Source: JAVBJN01 sp031546985
Lineage (GTDB): Bacteria > Bacteroidota > Bacteroidia > Chitinophagales > Chitinophagaceae
Direction: 5' to 3'
Assembly (NCBI GenBank): GCA_031546985.1
Contig: JAVBJN010000065.1
Span: 1-37,669 of the forward strand
Length of the DNA: 37,669 bases
Every line of letters starts with the position of its first letter. Positions within the stretch are counted from its first letter, which is position 1. Below the pieces are notes generated by a model. It did no database searches. It had not been told where the DNA came from and was given only the letters and a program-made list of their open reading frames with translations. Shown here one piece after another: positions 1 through 8,337 of this stretch. Made by a program: the position numbers and the translations under genes.

Positions 1-2
1 AA

Positions 3-164
3 CTGATGAAAACCTTGGTGAAGGAGGCTATTAATACTTACAACACCATAAGGCCTCATTATTCAAACCACATGCTTACCCCTGCACAAATGCATGAGCA
101 GTGCCGCATCAAAATGAGAACTTATAAAAAAAGCAGTAACAAGGCTAGCCTTGTTACTGCTTAA
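3..164 (+). CDS. IS3-family transposase OrfB, C-terminal end (partial at window start)
   Basis: The reading frame is already open at the left edge and ends at TAA 162-164, giving 53 visible residues. They contain the run YNTIRPHYSNHMLTPAQMHE, which matches the conserved tail of the IS3-type rve (DDE) integrase core, where a YN-x-x-RPH motif is followed by a short loop and TPA. The catalytic Asp and Glu residues lie upstream, outside the window. The final codons run through a perfect palindrome (131-162). The gene points toward the 3' end of accC and is convergent with it. Family assignment is confident; the subgroup is not resolvable from this fragment. Confidence 0.85.
   Translation: MMKTLVKEAINTYNTIRPHYSNHMLTPAQMHEQCRIKMRTYKKSSNKASLVTA
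131..162. terminator. Perfect 32-bp palindrome at the end of the transposase gene, probable bidirectional terminator
   Basis: Positions 131-144 (AAGCAGTAACAAGG) are the exact reverse complement of 149-162, around a central CTAG that is itself self-complementary. It overlaps the last codons of the transposase and is followed by T-rich sequence (168-180). It could end transposase transcription and also block read-through in or out of the element. Confidence 0.6.
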
Positions 165-188
165 ATGCTATTTTTATTTATCTCTAAT

Positions 189-215
189 CCTGTATCGATT
201 TTTTAGGACTAGTCA
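189..215. repeat. Probable right terminal inverted repeat of the IS3-family element
   Basis: Read on the minus strand this segment starts TGACTAGTCCTAAAAAATCG. Beginning with TG(A) and lying a few tens of bases after the transposase stop is how IS3-family ends look. Position 215 is inferred to be the outer boundary because accC coding sequence resumes at 216. The left end and the target-site duplication are outside the window, so the exact edge is unproven. Confidence 0.55.
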
Positions 216-1697
216 TCTAAGGCTTTTCCGCAAAGTCCATTTGCTGTCGGCAGGCTCAATGGCTTCGGGTTTTAAGCGTTGTTTTTCTTTGGTCCAGAGT
301 TGCAGAGCTACCAGTGCGGCGGCTTGCGCTTCATCGTGGCTCAGTGCTTTGAGTGCTTCGGGTTTAAAGTACTTGGCAATAAAGTTGGTATCGAAATTAC
401 CGCTTTCAAAAGCTTCGTGTTTTACCGCCCATTTGCCAAACAGCAGGGTGGTAGCAATGCCGTTGATCTTGTACTCGTCAATAGCACGGCACAGGCGGTC
501 TATCGATTCCTGGCGGGTAGGGGCCCAGGCAATGAGTTTGGCAATCATGGGATCGTAGTAAATAGGAATATCCATGCCTTGCTCATACCCATCATCTACA
601 CGCACACCATTGCCCTGTGGGCGAATGTAAGTGGTTAAGGTTCCGGTATCGGGCAGGAAATTGTTTTGCGGATCTTCTGCGCATACCCTAAGCTCAATAG
701 CGTGGCCATTAATTTTAAGGTCGTTTTGCGTAAAGCTCAGCGTGTGTCCCTGCGCTACCAGGATCTGTTCTTTTACGAGGTCTATACCGGTAATCATTTC
801 GGTTACACAGTGCTCTACCTGCAGGCGGGTGTTCATTTCCAGGAAGTAGAAATCGAGTTTTTCATCTACCAGGAACTCTACGGTACCAGCGCCATAATAG
901 TCGCAGGCACGGGCTACATCGCAGGCGCTTTTGCCCATTGCTTCGCGAATGGCGGGTGTAAGGCAGCTGCTCGGCGCTTCTTCGATCAGTTTCTGGTGGC
1001 GGCGTTGTACACTGCACTCCCGTTCAAAGAGATATACATAATTGCCGTGTTTGTCGCCCAGTACCTGTATTTCGATGTGGCGGGGAGAGCCTACATATTT
1101 TTCTATAAATACCGCATCATCGCCAAAGCTGTTGAGGGCTTCGCTTTTGGCCATGCGCAGCTGTTCTTCCAGTTCTTCTTTGGCGTTTACCACACGCATA
1201 CCCTTACCACCGCCACCGGCAGATGCTTTGATGAGCAGGGGATAACCTGTTCTCTCGGCTACTTCCAGCGCTTCGGCCACACTTTTCAGCGGTTGGTCGG
1301 TACCGGGTACCATGGGTACGTTAAACTTCTTAGCGGTTTGTTTGGCGCCGATCTTGCTGCCCATCATGTTCATAGAATGGCCGGTGGGGCCTATGAAGTT
1401 GATACCGGCTGCGGTAACCTTATCGGAGAAAGCCGCGTTTTCGCTCAGAAAGCCGTAACCCGGGTGAATAGCATCTGCACCACAGGCCAGCGCCGTTGCA
1501 ATAATTTTATCGCCCAGCAGGTAAGATTGGTTGCTGGGAGCAGGGCCAATGCAATAAGCCTCGTCGGCAAACTGTACAAAAGGCATGTTGCGGTCGGCTT
1601 CCGAAAACACGGCCACGGTTTTAATGCCCATTTCGCGTGCGGTGCGCATTACCCGCAATGCAATTTCGCCCCGGTTGGCTACTAATATTTTATTCAT
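213..1697 (-). CDS. accC: Biotin carboxylase subunit of acetyl/propionyl-CoA carboxylase
   Basis: The 494-residue protein is a biotin carboxylase: it uses ATP and bicarbonate to carboxylate biotin on a carrier protein, for malonyl-CoA or methylmalonyl-CoA formation. Visible features are the N-terminal KILVANRGEIALR motif, the ATP-grasp glycine loop GGGGKGM (161-167), and EMNTRLQVEH (287-296) with the catalytic Arg and Glu region. The C-terminal biotin carboxylase domain follows. Length fits the approximately 450-500 residues usual for stand-alone biotin carboxylase subunits. No biotin carrier or carboxyltransferase gene is adjacent here. The stop codon TGA (plus-strand TCA 213-215) lies in the end of the neighbouring IS element, so the last few native residues may be missing (see findings). 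Whether it serves acetyl- or propionyl-CoA carboxylase cannot be told from this gene alone. Confidence 0.93.
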   Translation of the reverse strand: MNKILVANRGEIALRVMRTAREMGIKTVAVFSEADRNMPFVQFADEAYCIGPAPSNQSYLLGDKIIATALACGADAIHPGYGFLSENAAFSDKVTAAGINFIGPTGHSMNMMGSKIGAKQTAKKFNVPMVPGTDQPLKSVAEALEVAERTGYPLLIKASAGGGGKGMRVVNAKEELEEQLRMAKSEALNSFGDDAVFIEKYVGSPRHIEIQVLGDKHGNYVYLFERECSVQRRHQKLIEEAPSSCLTPAIREAMGKSACDVARACDYYGAGTVEFLVDEKLDFYFLEMNTRLQVEHCVTEMITGIDLVKEQILVAQGHTLSFTQNDLKINGHAIELRVCAEDPQNNFLPDTGTLTTYIRPQGNGVRVDDGYEQGMDIPIYYDPMIAKLIAWAPTRQESIDRLCRAIDEYKINGIATTLLFGKWAVKHEAFESGNFDTNFIAKYFKPEALKALSHDEAQAAALVALQLWTKEKQRLKPEAIEPADSKWTLRKSLR

Positions 1698-1791
1698 GAT
1701 CTGTAATGTCTGGTTGCAGGCGGAGCGGCCAAACGCTGGCCATCCTCCTTAAAATAAGAGCGTAAAAATAGCAAACTACGGCATTTGCAGT

Positions 1792-1799
1792 TATCTTTG
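1792..1799 (+). promoter_or_regulatory. Bacteroidota -7 element upstream of ccmB
   Basis: TATCTTTG matches the TAnnTTTG -7 consensus of Bacteroidota primary sigma factor. No good -33 TTG is visible at the usual 19-21 nt spacing. Predicted transcription would start near 1806, leaving a leader of about 14 nt before the TTG start codon of ccmB. Confidence 0.45.
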
Positions 1800-1819
1800 C
1801 CCGATTAAAATTCTTTTCC

Positions 1820-2479
1820 TTGCTCAACTGGCAGCATATAGGGCAGCTCATCCGGAAGGATATGGTATTGGAATGGCGGCAGCGTTATGCTTTTTATGGC
1901 GTACTGCTGTATGTGGCCAGCACCGTATTTGTCCTGTTCATGCTGCTCGATAAACCCGAAGGCGTAATCTGGAACGCCCTGTTTTGGGTAGTACAGCTTT
2001 TTGTAACCGTTAATACCGTGGCCAAAAGCTTTGTGCAGGAAGGTCCGCACCGGCACGCTTACTATTATACCCTTACCCATCCGCAAAATTTTATTGTAGC
2101 CAAACTGGTCTACAACGTTATTCTCATGGTGCTCATGAGCGCTGTGTCGCTGGGGGTATTTATGCTTATGCTGGGCAATCCGGTATTGCTGCCCCTGCGG
2201 TTTGTGGGTGTGGTTATGTTGGGTGGCGTAAGCCTTTCGTTGCTGTTTACCGTACTGGCGGCCGTAGCCGCCAAGGCGCACAACAGCGCCAGTTTGCTGG
2301 CTATTCTCGGTTTTCCGCTGGTAATACCCATGCTTATGATCCTGACCAACCTGGCCAAAGGCGCGTTTATAGATGTAATTCAGCAGGAACTGATGAAACA
2401 GGTGGTTATCATGGGATTACTCGATGTGCTGGTTATAGGATTGGGCATGATCCTGTACCCGTTTTTATGGAAGGATTAA
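1820..2479 (+). CDS. ccmB: Heme exporter subunit CcmB
   Basis: The 219-residue polytopic membrane protein matches CcmB, the membrane subunit of the CcmAB ABC exporter that drives release of heme from CcmE during cytochrome c maturation. It begins with the family's amphipathic LIRKDMVLEWRQRYAFYGVLLY segment, split here by the first membrane helix, and has about six hydrophobic helices ending in YPFLWKD. No ATG lies in frame near the beginning; TTG at 1820 is the best start because the conserved N-terminal region begins a few codons later and the predicted promoter lies just upstream. CcmA is not in the window. The next genes, ccmC-like and ccmD-like, support the role. Confidence 0.88.
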   Translation: MLNWQHIGQLIRKDMVLEWRQRYAFYGVLLYVASTVFVLFMLLDKPEGVIWNALFWVVQLFVTVNTVAKSFVQEGPHRHAYYYTLTHPQNFIVAKLVYNVILMVLMSAVSLGVFMLMLGNPVLLPLRFVGVVMLGGVSLSLLFTVLAAVAAKAHNSASLLAILGFPLVIPMLMILTNLAKGAFIDVIQQELMKQVVIMGLLDVLVIGLGMILYPFLWKD

Positions 2480-2575
2480 AGGGGCATTGCTATCAAAAGC
2501 ATACCCGGCAGATATCTATGTTAAATAATTATAAAAGTTTCCGCTTTTAGAAAGTGTTTAGATCGATTAATCCTT

Positions 2576-2583
2576 TAAATTTG
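2576..2583 (+). promoter_or_regulatory. Bacteroidota -7 element upstream of the ccmC-like gene
   Basis: TAAATTTG fits TAnnTTTG in the AT-rich 146-bp gap after ccmB. The predicted start is near 2590, giving a leader of about 36 nt. It suggests ccmC and ccmD can be transcribed independently of ccmB. Confidence 0.4.
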
Positions 2584-2625
2584 CTCGCTTATTGAAAATA
2601 AGCTGGTTCCCGCAAAACAGATGAC

Positions 2626-3288
2626 ATGAAGAAGTACTGGTGGAAGATATTAACGGTGTTGCTCCTGGGTTATGTGATTATTGCAGGCATGCTCATGAAA
2701 GTGCCCCGCATCCCTAAGCTGAACGAAAGTGCCCGAAACCTGTTTTACCACGTGCCTATGTGGTACGCCATGATTGTCTTGTTTTTGGTGAGTTGCATTC
2801 ACGGCATTAAATACCTGCGCAAGGGCGATCTGGTACAAGATGCTATTTCTCACGAATATGTTAAAGTAGGTATTGTATTTGGCTGCCTGGGTATGCTTAC
2901 CGGTATGGAGTGGGCCAGTGTGGCCTGGGGTTCGCCCTGGAGCAACGATCCCAAACAAGTAGGTTCGGCATTATGCCTGCTCACTTACCTGGCTTACCAG
3001 GTGCTGCGCTCTTCTATCCCCGATATTGACAAACGTGCTAAAGTAGCAGCTGTATATAACATCTTTTCATTTGCCCTGATCATTCCCCTCATCTTCATTA
3101 TTCCCGGTTTTTCCAAATCGTTGCATCCCGGTACCGAAGGCAAGCCTTTTGAGGCGCTGTATTCGCAAGCCAGTGTGTTGCGTAAAGTATCGGTTCCGGC
3201 CATGTTTGCCTGGACTATGCTGGGGCTCTGGCTCGCTAACCTGAAGGTGCGTATCCGTAAAATTGAAATTGCAAAACGCTGGTCATGA
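2626..3288 (+). CDS. ccmC: Cytochrome c assembly protein, CcmC/CcsA-type heme handler
   Basis: The 220-residue protein has six predicted membrane helices and belongs to the heme handling protein superfamily (CcmC/CcmF/CcsA). The Trp-rich periplasmic motif is present in the form WASVAWGSPWSNDPKQVG, and there is a conserved His in FYHVPMWY as well as a second in SKSLHPG after the fourth or fifth helix, plausible axial heme ligands. In this family the protein loads heme for covalent attachment to cytochrome c. It overlaps the next gene by 4 nt (ATGA), so the two are translationally coupled. The small size fits CcmC rather than the longer CcmF or CcsA. Confidence 0.88.
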   Translation: MKKYWWKILTVLLLGYVIIAGMLMKVPRIPKLNESARNLFYHVPMWYAMIVLFLVSCIHGIKYLRKGDLVQDAISHEYVKVGIVFGCLGMLTGMEWASVAWGSPWSNDPKQVGSALCLLTYLAYQVLRSSIPDIDKRAKVAAVYNIFSFALIIPLIFIIPGFSKSLHPGTEGKPFEALYSQASVLRKVSVPAMFAWTMLGLWLANLKVRIRKIEIAKRWS

Positions 3289-3524
3289 TACATATTAAAA
3301 AAGTAGGCGCCCTGCTGGCTTCTGTGCTGCTGGCGCTCGTTCCGATGCTGCTCAACGCCCAGCCTTCCGAATCGGTGGAGATGGCAGATACCTTGTATAG
3401 CAACGGTAAAATATATCTTGTTGTTTTGGTACTGGTAACTATCTTTGCCGGAATTATCGCGTTTCTACTATACATGGAGCGCAAAGTGAATAAGTTAGAG
3501 AAAGAGATAAACGCAAAGAGATAA
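3285..3524 (+). CDS. Small CcmD-like membrane protein
   Basis: The 79-residue protein has an N-terminal hydrophobic segment ending in LLNAQ that reads as a signal peptide, then a single membrane helix (around 44-63) and a short charged tail rich in Lys and Glu. This layout, and its 4-nt overlap with the ccmC-like gene, match the CcmD-type accessory proteins that stabilise the CcmABC complex. Sequence conservation in this family is low, so the assignment rests on topology and position. Confidence 0.7.
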   Translation: MIHIKKVGALLASVLLALVPMLLNAQPSESVEMADTLYSNGKIYLVVLVLVTIFAGIIAFLLYMERKVNKLEKEINAKR

Positions 3525-3567
3525 ACAAGTAATATTTCATTTCACCTCAAATTTTAAACCTCACATC

Positions 3568-5010
3568 ATGGCTAAGTCCGTAAAAGCCGCAATTACCGCA
3601 CATGAGGAATACAGCTTCTTCAAAGGTGTTGAACGCAACTTTGACAAAGCTGCAAAATTTACCCGCTTCGAAAAAGGTATATTGGAACAGATCAAAGCCT
3701 GTAACTCTGTTTACAGAATGAAGTTCCCCGTGCGCATTGGCGACAAAGTAGAAGTATTTGAAGCCTACCGTGTACAACACTCTCACCACAAACTTCCTGT
3801 AAAAGGTGGTATTCGCTACAGTGATGAAGTTAACCAGGATGAAGTTATGGCATTGGCTGCACTGATGACGTACAAGTGCGCCATTGTAAACGTTCCGTTT
3901 GGTGGTGCAAAGGGTGGTATCAAAATCAACCCACGTAACTACACAGAAGAACAACTGCAGAACATTACCCGTCGTTATGCTTTCGAGCTGGTGAAGAAAA
4001 ACTTCATCGGTCCCGGCATCGACGTACCTGCTCCTGACTACGGTACGGGCTCACGCGAAATGAGCTGGATCGTAGATACTTACTCTGCTATGAAACCAGG
4101 TGAAATCGATGCTGCCGGTTGTGTAACCGGTAAGCCAGTTTCTCAAGGTGGTGTTCGTGGCCGTACCGAGGCTACTGGTCTTGGCGTATTCTATGGTCTC
4201 CGCGAGCTGTGCAACACTCCGGAAGAAATGAAGAAGCTGAAAATGGACATTGGTATCGAGGGTAAAACCGTAGTGGTACAAGGTCTGGGTAACGTAGGTT
4301 ACCATGCTGCTAAATTCTTCCACGAAGCTGGTGCATTGCTGGTGGGTCTGAGTGAGTACGAAGGTGGTATTTTCAGCGCCAAAGGTCTCGACCTGGAAGC
4401 AGTAATGAAACACCGTAAGGAAACAGGTTCTATCCTGAACTTCCCGGGTGCTAAAAACCTGAAAAAACCATCTGATGCCTTGGAACTGGAGTGCGACATT
4501 CTGATTCCTGCTGCGCTGGAAAACGTTATCAACGCTGATAACGCCGACCGCGTAAAAGCACGCATCATTGGTGAAGCTGCGAATGGTCCGCTAACACCGG
4601 AAGCGGAGGAGATCCTGAACAAAAAAGGTGTAGTGATCGTTCCCGACATGTACCTGAACGCAGGTGGTGTTACCGTATCTTACTTCGAGTGGTTGAAAAA
4701 CCTGAGTCACGTTCGTTATGGCCGTATGGAAAAACGTTTTGAAGAAAACACCAACGCCAAACTGCTGCGTACCATCGAAGGTATGACCGGTAAAAAGATC
4801 AATGACATCGAAAAGAAACTGATCATTCATGGTCCGGACGAAGTAGACCTGGTTTACTCTGGTCTGGAAGATACTATGATCACTTCTTACAACGAGATCA
4901 TGGACATCTACAACACCAACAAAAAAGTAGTAGACCTGCGTACTGCAGCGTTTATTGGCTCTATCAACAAAGTAGGTACCGCTTACGAAGAACTGGGTAT
5001 TTTCCCATAG
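3568..5010 (+). CDS. gdhA: Glu/Leu/Phe/Val dehydrogenase family, probable glutamate dehydrogenase
   Basis: The 480-residue protein interconverts glutamate and 2-oxoglutarate plus ammonia. The signature PVKGGIRY (77-84) and VPFGGAKGGI (109-118, catalytic Lys115) are intact, as is the downstream GPGIDVPAPDYGTG loop. The C-terminal Rossmann domain carries VVVQGLGNVG for NAD(P) binding. Overall resemblance is to the approximately 420-residue hexameric NAD-type enzymes with extra N-terminal and C-terminal segments; cofactor preference is not decided by what can be seen. It stands alone, with a strong hairpin terminator 25 nt after the stop. Its codon use is more uniform than that of its neighbours, consistent with high expression (impression, not calculated). 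Confidence 0.93.
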   Translation: MAKSVKAAITAHEEYSFFKGVERNFDKAAKFTRFEKGILEQIKACNSVYRMKFPVRIGDKVEVFEAYRVQHSHHKLPVKGGIRYSDEVNQDEVMALAALMTYKCAIVNVPFGGAKGGIKINPRNYTEEQLQNITRRYAFELVKKNFIGPGIDVPAPDYGTGSREMSWIVDTYSAMKPGEIDAAGCVTGKPVSQGGVRGRTEATGLGVFYGLRELCNTPEEMKKLKMDIGIEGKTVVVQGLGNVGYHAAKFFHEAGALLVGLSEYEGGIFSAKGLDLEAVMKHRKETGSILNFPGAKNLKKPSDALELECDILIPAALENVINADNADRVKARIIGEAANGPLTPEAEEILNKKGVVIVPDMYLNAGGVTVSYFEWLKNLSHVRYGRMEKRFEENTNAKLLRTIEGMTGKKINDIEKKLIIHGPDEVDLVYSGLEDTMITSYNEIMDIYNTNKKVVDLRTAAFIGSINKVGTAYEELGIFP

Positions 5011-5034
5011 TCGTAGCCGATTACAATACATTGC

Positions 5035-5064
5035 AAAAGCCCTGTTCGCAAGAACAGGGCTTTT
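5035..5064 (+). terminator. Intrinsic terminator after glutamate dehydrogenase
   Basis: A perfect 13-bp stem (5035-5047 AAAAGCCCTGTTC with 5052-5064) closes a GCAA tetraloop. The 3' arm ends in TTTT and is followed by GGTTTT. It could also serve the convergent gene on the minus strand. Confidence 0.85.
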
Positions 5065-5114
5065 GGTTTTAAATCAGGTAAATTGGATGGGTGGTTTACC
5101 AGATAAGGGATGGT

Positions 5115-5618
5115 TTATTGGATCTTGTATTTCAGCATTACCAGTCCGCTATCGTAGCTTTTAGAGCTTATGAGCGTGAGCGATTGCGAGAGGCCTTCAA
5201 ACAGAGGTTTGCCGCTACCCAGGATAATCGGGTGCACCGCCAGCCAAAGCTCATCTACCAATCCAAAGGTCATGCAGTCCTGTACCAATGCCGCGCCGCC
5301 ATAGAGCCATATGTTTTTGCCCTTAGCCGCTTTAAGCTGGCGCATGGTGCTCAACAGGTCTTCTTCTGCTATGCTGGCGTTAGGTACTACGGTCTCCAGT
5401 GTATTACTGAATACAACAATCTTTTTGCCAGGATATGGCTCAGGCATATTATCCAGCATCACCTGGTAGCTTTTGCGGCCCATAATTATAGTATCAATAC
5501 TATTGAGGAAACTGTTCATGCCATAATCCTGATCGGTGAGGCACCAATCGTATTCTCCTTTGGGGCCTTCAATAAATCCATCCAGGCTTATAGCCAGGTT
5601 TAGAATAACATTACGCAT
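5115..5618 (-). CDS. Dihydrofolate reductase-family (RibD C-terminal-like) protein
   Basis: The 167-residue protein has the DHFR/RibD-C fold signature: an N-terminal strand plus SLDGFIEGPKGEYDW, the central TIIMGRKSYQVM helix and nucleotide-binding turn, and WLYGGAALVQ with the conserved GG pair, followed by DELWLAVHPIILGSGKPLF. Such proteins are NADPH-dependent reductases, common in Bacteroidota and annotated as dihydrofolate reductase family, but most have no proven substrate. It is monocistronic, convergent with glutamate dehydrogenase and divergent from the T9SS protein. It is not a canonical FolA. Confidence 0.85.
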   Translation of the reverse strand: MRNVILNLAISLDGFIEGPKGEYDWCLTDQDYGMNSFLNSIDTIIMGRKSYQVMLDNMPEPYPGKKIVVFSNTLETVVPNASIAEEDLLSTMRQLKAAKGKNIWLYGGAALVQDCMTFGLVDELWLAVHPIILGSGKPLFEGLSQSLTLISSKSYDSGLVMLKYKIQ

Positions 5619-5778
5619 ATTATCAAGAGTTGGGTTTAGGCATAAAGTTAAACTACCTGTTTGGTTAATGCGAGTAAAAACTGCAAAATAAATTAGTTGT
5701 CGTATGTAACTTTAATAGTGTTTTAACGTTTCATAAGGCATATAAACGCTATTTTGGTTTGTAATTTAATCCCCTATT

Positions 5779-7164
5779 ATGAAAAATCTTTTACCATTAC
5801 TCGCATGGAGTGCTTTGTGTGTGCCCACAGTAGCAAGCGCCCAGTCTTTTACCTCTGCTTATCCCGAGGCACCTCAGGCTATGAAAAGGTTTAAAGCGTT
5901 AGCCGATAAGCAGGCCGCGCGCCAGCATGCCAACAAAACCACAGAAGCTACGGCCAAGCCTATTACCAAGTGGAGGACCACCGATCTTAACAATAATACT
6001 AAAACAGATTCTTCTTTGCTGGCCTATAGCGGTGGCCGCGGGTCTGATTTTAACTGGGAAACACTCCAGTTTGATATATTGGAAGCTACCGGACCTATTC
6101 ATTTTGACAGTGCCGTTAATGCCAATATTGTGAATAATATGGCTTTTATGGTACGTAAAAACTATGATGCCCATAACAATCCGGTATTGACTGTTACGCT
6201 GAATGCAGCTCCATTAACCGGTGCCTTTATGAACAGCGCTAAATCGGAAATGACCTATGATGCGCAGAATAATCTGCTGTCGGAGATCCGGTATTCGGGC
6301 GGTGCGAACTGGCAGCTTTCAGATAAATTTACTTATAAGTACGATGCGCAGAACAAAACGATAGCCGATTCCAGTTATACTTATAACACTGGTGCCTCCA
6401 GTTGGGAACTCAGCGATCTCACTACTTATGAGTATGATGCAAACGGGAATATGGTGAAAGGCAATTACAAAGAATGGGATGGTGCAGCCTGGGTTGATGT
6501 AGGAACCATTATTGCATTGTATGATGTGCAAAACCGCAGGTTAAGCGGTACTGTCTATAATTTTGGCACTACTAATATCCAATACCAGGATTCTTTACAA
6601 TATAATGCTACCGGTGGCATTACCTATTACCAGGTAGGGTCTGCCCAGAGTGGCGCATTTGCTCCGGTATTCCGTCAGTTCAGGTATCCTAACCCTGCTG
6701 GTAAGCCCGATTCTGTTTTCCTGGATGGCTACAATGCGGGTAACTGGATAAAATTATACCGCCTTACTTTCGATTTCAATACCGATGGAGATCCTACTTC
6801 GTTAAAGCAATATGAATATACAGGCAACGGATATTCACCCGATGCTTCTGTCAATCAGGAGTATTTCTATGGCACAAGCTGGCCTGTAGGGCTGCAGCAA
6901 GTAGCAGTAGCGCAAAATGAATTTACCCTGTTCCCTAATCCTGCGCAAAGCAATATCACGCTGCAATACAAAGGAACCGGTGCTTATAACACCACTACGG
7001 TTCAGGTTGGTAGTATGGATGGTAAAGTAATGTACCAGGGCACGGCCGATGCCTCCGGCAAAACCAGCATCAATCTCGACCGTTTTACAACAGGCTTGTA
7101 CTGGATAGCGGTAAGAGATGCAAAGGGTGTTTTGCTGTACAAGAGCATGTTTAATAAGCAATAA
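5779..7164 (+). CDS. T9SS-exported protein with YD-like repeats and type A sorting domain
   Basis: The 461-residue protein begins with a signal peptide (MKNLLPLLAW to the cleavage site near ASA-Q) and ends with a T9SS type A sorting domain (about 384-461), marked by LFPNPAQ, then GSMDGKVMYQG and the terminal GLYWIAVRD and LLYKSMFNKQ. It should cross the outer membrane through the type IX system. The middle carries several degenerate YD-type units (for example MTYDAQNNLLSE, YKYDAQNKTIADS and YEYDANGNMVKGNY), the repeat that builds RHS shells. No enzymatic motif is seen. A decayed relative of its two ends lies at 34143-34375. It is monocistronic with its own terminator. Substrate or ligand is unknown. 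Confidence 0.85.
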   Translation: MKNLLPLLAWSALCVPTVASAQSFTSAYPEAPQAMKRFKALADKQAARQHANKTTEATAKPITKWRTTDLNNNTKTDSSLLAYSGGRGSDFNWETLQFDILEATGPIHFDSAVNANIVNNMAFMVRKNYDAHNNPVLTVTLNAAPLTGAFMNSAKSEMTYDAQNNLLSEIRYSGGANWQLSDKFTYKYDAQNKTIADSSYTYNTGASSWELSDLTTYEYDANGNMVKGNYKEWDGAAWVDVGTIIALYDVQNRRLSGTVYNFGTTNIQYQDSLQYNATGGITYYQVGSAQSGAFAPVFRQFRYPNPAGKPDSVFLDGYNAGNWIKLYRLTFDFNTDGDPTSLKQYEYTGNGYSPDASVNQEYFYGTSWPVGLQQVAVAQNEFTLFPNPAQSNITLQYKGTGAYNTTTVQVGSMDGKVMYQGTADASGKTSINLDRFTTGLYWIAVRDAKGVLLYKSMFNKQ

Positions 7165-7177
7165 ACAATTGTAAAAT

Positions 7178-7219
7178 ATAACAAAGCCGGGCTGCATAAC
7201 CACAGCCCGGCTTTGTTAT
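7178..7219 (+). terminator. Intrinsic terminator after the T9SS protein
   Basis: A 17-bp perfect stem (7178-7194 with 7203-7219) encloses an 8-nt loop. The core is AAAGCCGGGCTG paired with CAGCCCGGCTTT. It lies 13 nt after the stop codon. Confidence 0.8.
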
Positions 7220-7265
7220 GTGCTGCAGGTTCGTTATATTGTAGTTAGATCAACTGCAATGGTAT

Positions 7266-7796
7266 ATGCATGCTAAAGTTTTATTTAGTGAAACGCAGTA
7301 TTTCCGGCAATGGTGGGTTTGGGTCATTCTCATCGGGGTAGATGTACTGTTTGCCTACGCATTGGTATCGCAGGTGTTTTTCGAAACTTCCTTTGGCGAT
7401 AAGCCTATGACCAACGGCGGCATCATCATTACTTTTATAATGGTGGTGCTGATAACCTTACTCTTCGCCCTTATGCGCCTGCATATCGAAATTCGTGAAG
7501 ATGGTATCTATTACGCCTTTTTCCCTTTTTATTTTTCAATGCACCACAAACCCTGGAGCGACATCAATAAGGTTTACGTAAGGCAGTACAACGCGTTAAC
7601 CGAATTTGGGGGCTGGGGCGTGCGCTACAGTGTGGCCGGCAGAGGCCGTGCGTTGAATGTGCGGGGCAATATGGGCATACAAATGGAGCTTGTCAATGGC
7701 AGGCGTTTCCTGCTGGGTATACAAAAAGCCGATGAAGCGCAGCAAGCGCTTAAAAATGCAGGAAAGTACGCAGCTCCGGAAATAGACAATGGTTAA
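7266..7796 (+). CDS. Uncharacterised membrane protein with C-terminal PH-like domain
   Basis: The 176-residue protein starts with a short soluble segment (VLFSETQYFRQWWVW), has two membrane helices (about 18-38 and 52-72), then a soluble beta-rich domain with IEIREDGIYYAFFPF and KPWSDINKVYVRQYN. That pattern resembles bacterial PH-like domains on small membrane proteins of Bacteroidota. No function is known to me. The stop codon overlaps that of the convergent folK on the other strand (shared TTAA at 7793-7796), so there is no room for a terminator between them. Confidence 0.75.
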   Translation: MHAKVLFSETQYFRQWWVWVILIGVDVLFAYALVSQVFFETSFGDKPMTNGGIIITFIMVVLITLLFALMRLHIEIREDGIYYAFFPFYFSMHHKPWSDINKVYVRQYNALTEFGGWGVRYSVAGRGRALNVRGNMGIQMELVNGRRFLLGIQKADEAQQALKNAGKYAAPEIDNG

Positions 7797-8278
7797 ACAA
7801 TACGATGGGCAGCCAGCGGATCGGGGCAGGCTTGTAACAGTTTGCTTACCGTTTGCTTCAGCACCGGGTGTACAAAATCTGACGCTATTTCCTGCATAGG
7901 AGTAAGGGCAAAGCGCCTTTCGTGAAAGAACGGATGGGGTAGTGTCAGGTCCGGCTCGTTCAGGATAATATCGTTGTAAAAGATCATGTCAATATCAATG
8001 AGGCGCGCATCCCATTTCTGGTGGCGTATGCGTCCTATCTCTTTCTCAATGTTCAGCAAAAGGTGCAGCAGCGCTTGTGGCGTAAGCAGTGTATCGATGA
8101 TAACTGCCTGGTTTAGAAAGGCCGGCTGGTCGGTTTTGCCCCAGGCTTCTGTTTCATAAAGTGCCGATGCGGCTACAATAGAACCCGCTTCCCTGCCAAT
8201 AAGTTGGAGAGCTCTCGCCAGGTTGGCGGCGCGGTTGCCGAGGTTACCGCCTGTAATCAAATACGCCCTGTTCATAGA
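7793..8278 (-). CDS. folK: 2-amino-4-hydroxy-6-hydroxymethyldihydropteridine pyrophosphokinase
   Basis: FolK (HPPK) transfers pyrophosphate from ATP to 6-hydroxymethyl-dihydropterin in folate synthesis. The family motifs are visible: LITGGNLGNR near the N-terminus, YETEAWGKTDQPAFLNQ in the pterin-binding loop, KWDARLIDIDMIFY (the two Asp ligands of magnesium) and LPHPFFHERRFAL. The start is placed at the ATG at 8276-8278, giving about 161 residues and the usual short lead into the first strand; an upstream ATG at 8300-8302 would add eight atypical residues. It is divergent from sppA. Confidence 0.92.
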   Translation of the reverse strand, partial: SMNRAYLITGGNLGNRAANLARALQLIGREAGSIVAASALYETEAWGKTDQPAFLNQAVIIDTLLTPQALLHLLLNIEKEIGRIRHQKWDARLIDIDMIFYNDIILNEPDLTLPHPFFHERRFALTPMQEIASDFVHPVLKQTVSKLLQACPDPLAAHRIV

Positions 8279-8337
8279 ATAATGGGGCACAATGATAATC
8301 ATAAAATCTATCTTTAAGCAAACTTTGGAAATCTATT

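Noticed and set aside
666..1685. Long open frame of 339 codons on the plus strand
   Set aside because: It lies antisense inside accC, has no family resemblance and is explained by the codon bias of the real gene.
1700..1755. Possible short leader peptide (17 codons) upstream of accC on the minus strand, after AAGGAGG
   Set aside because: The Shine-Dalgarno-like AAGGAGG abuts the ATG with no spacing, the peptide has no recognisable feature, and it overlaps the accC start. It is not supported as a gene.
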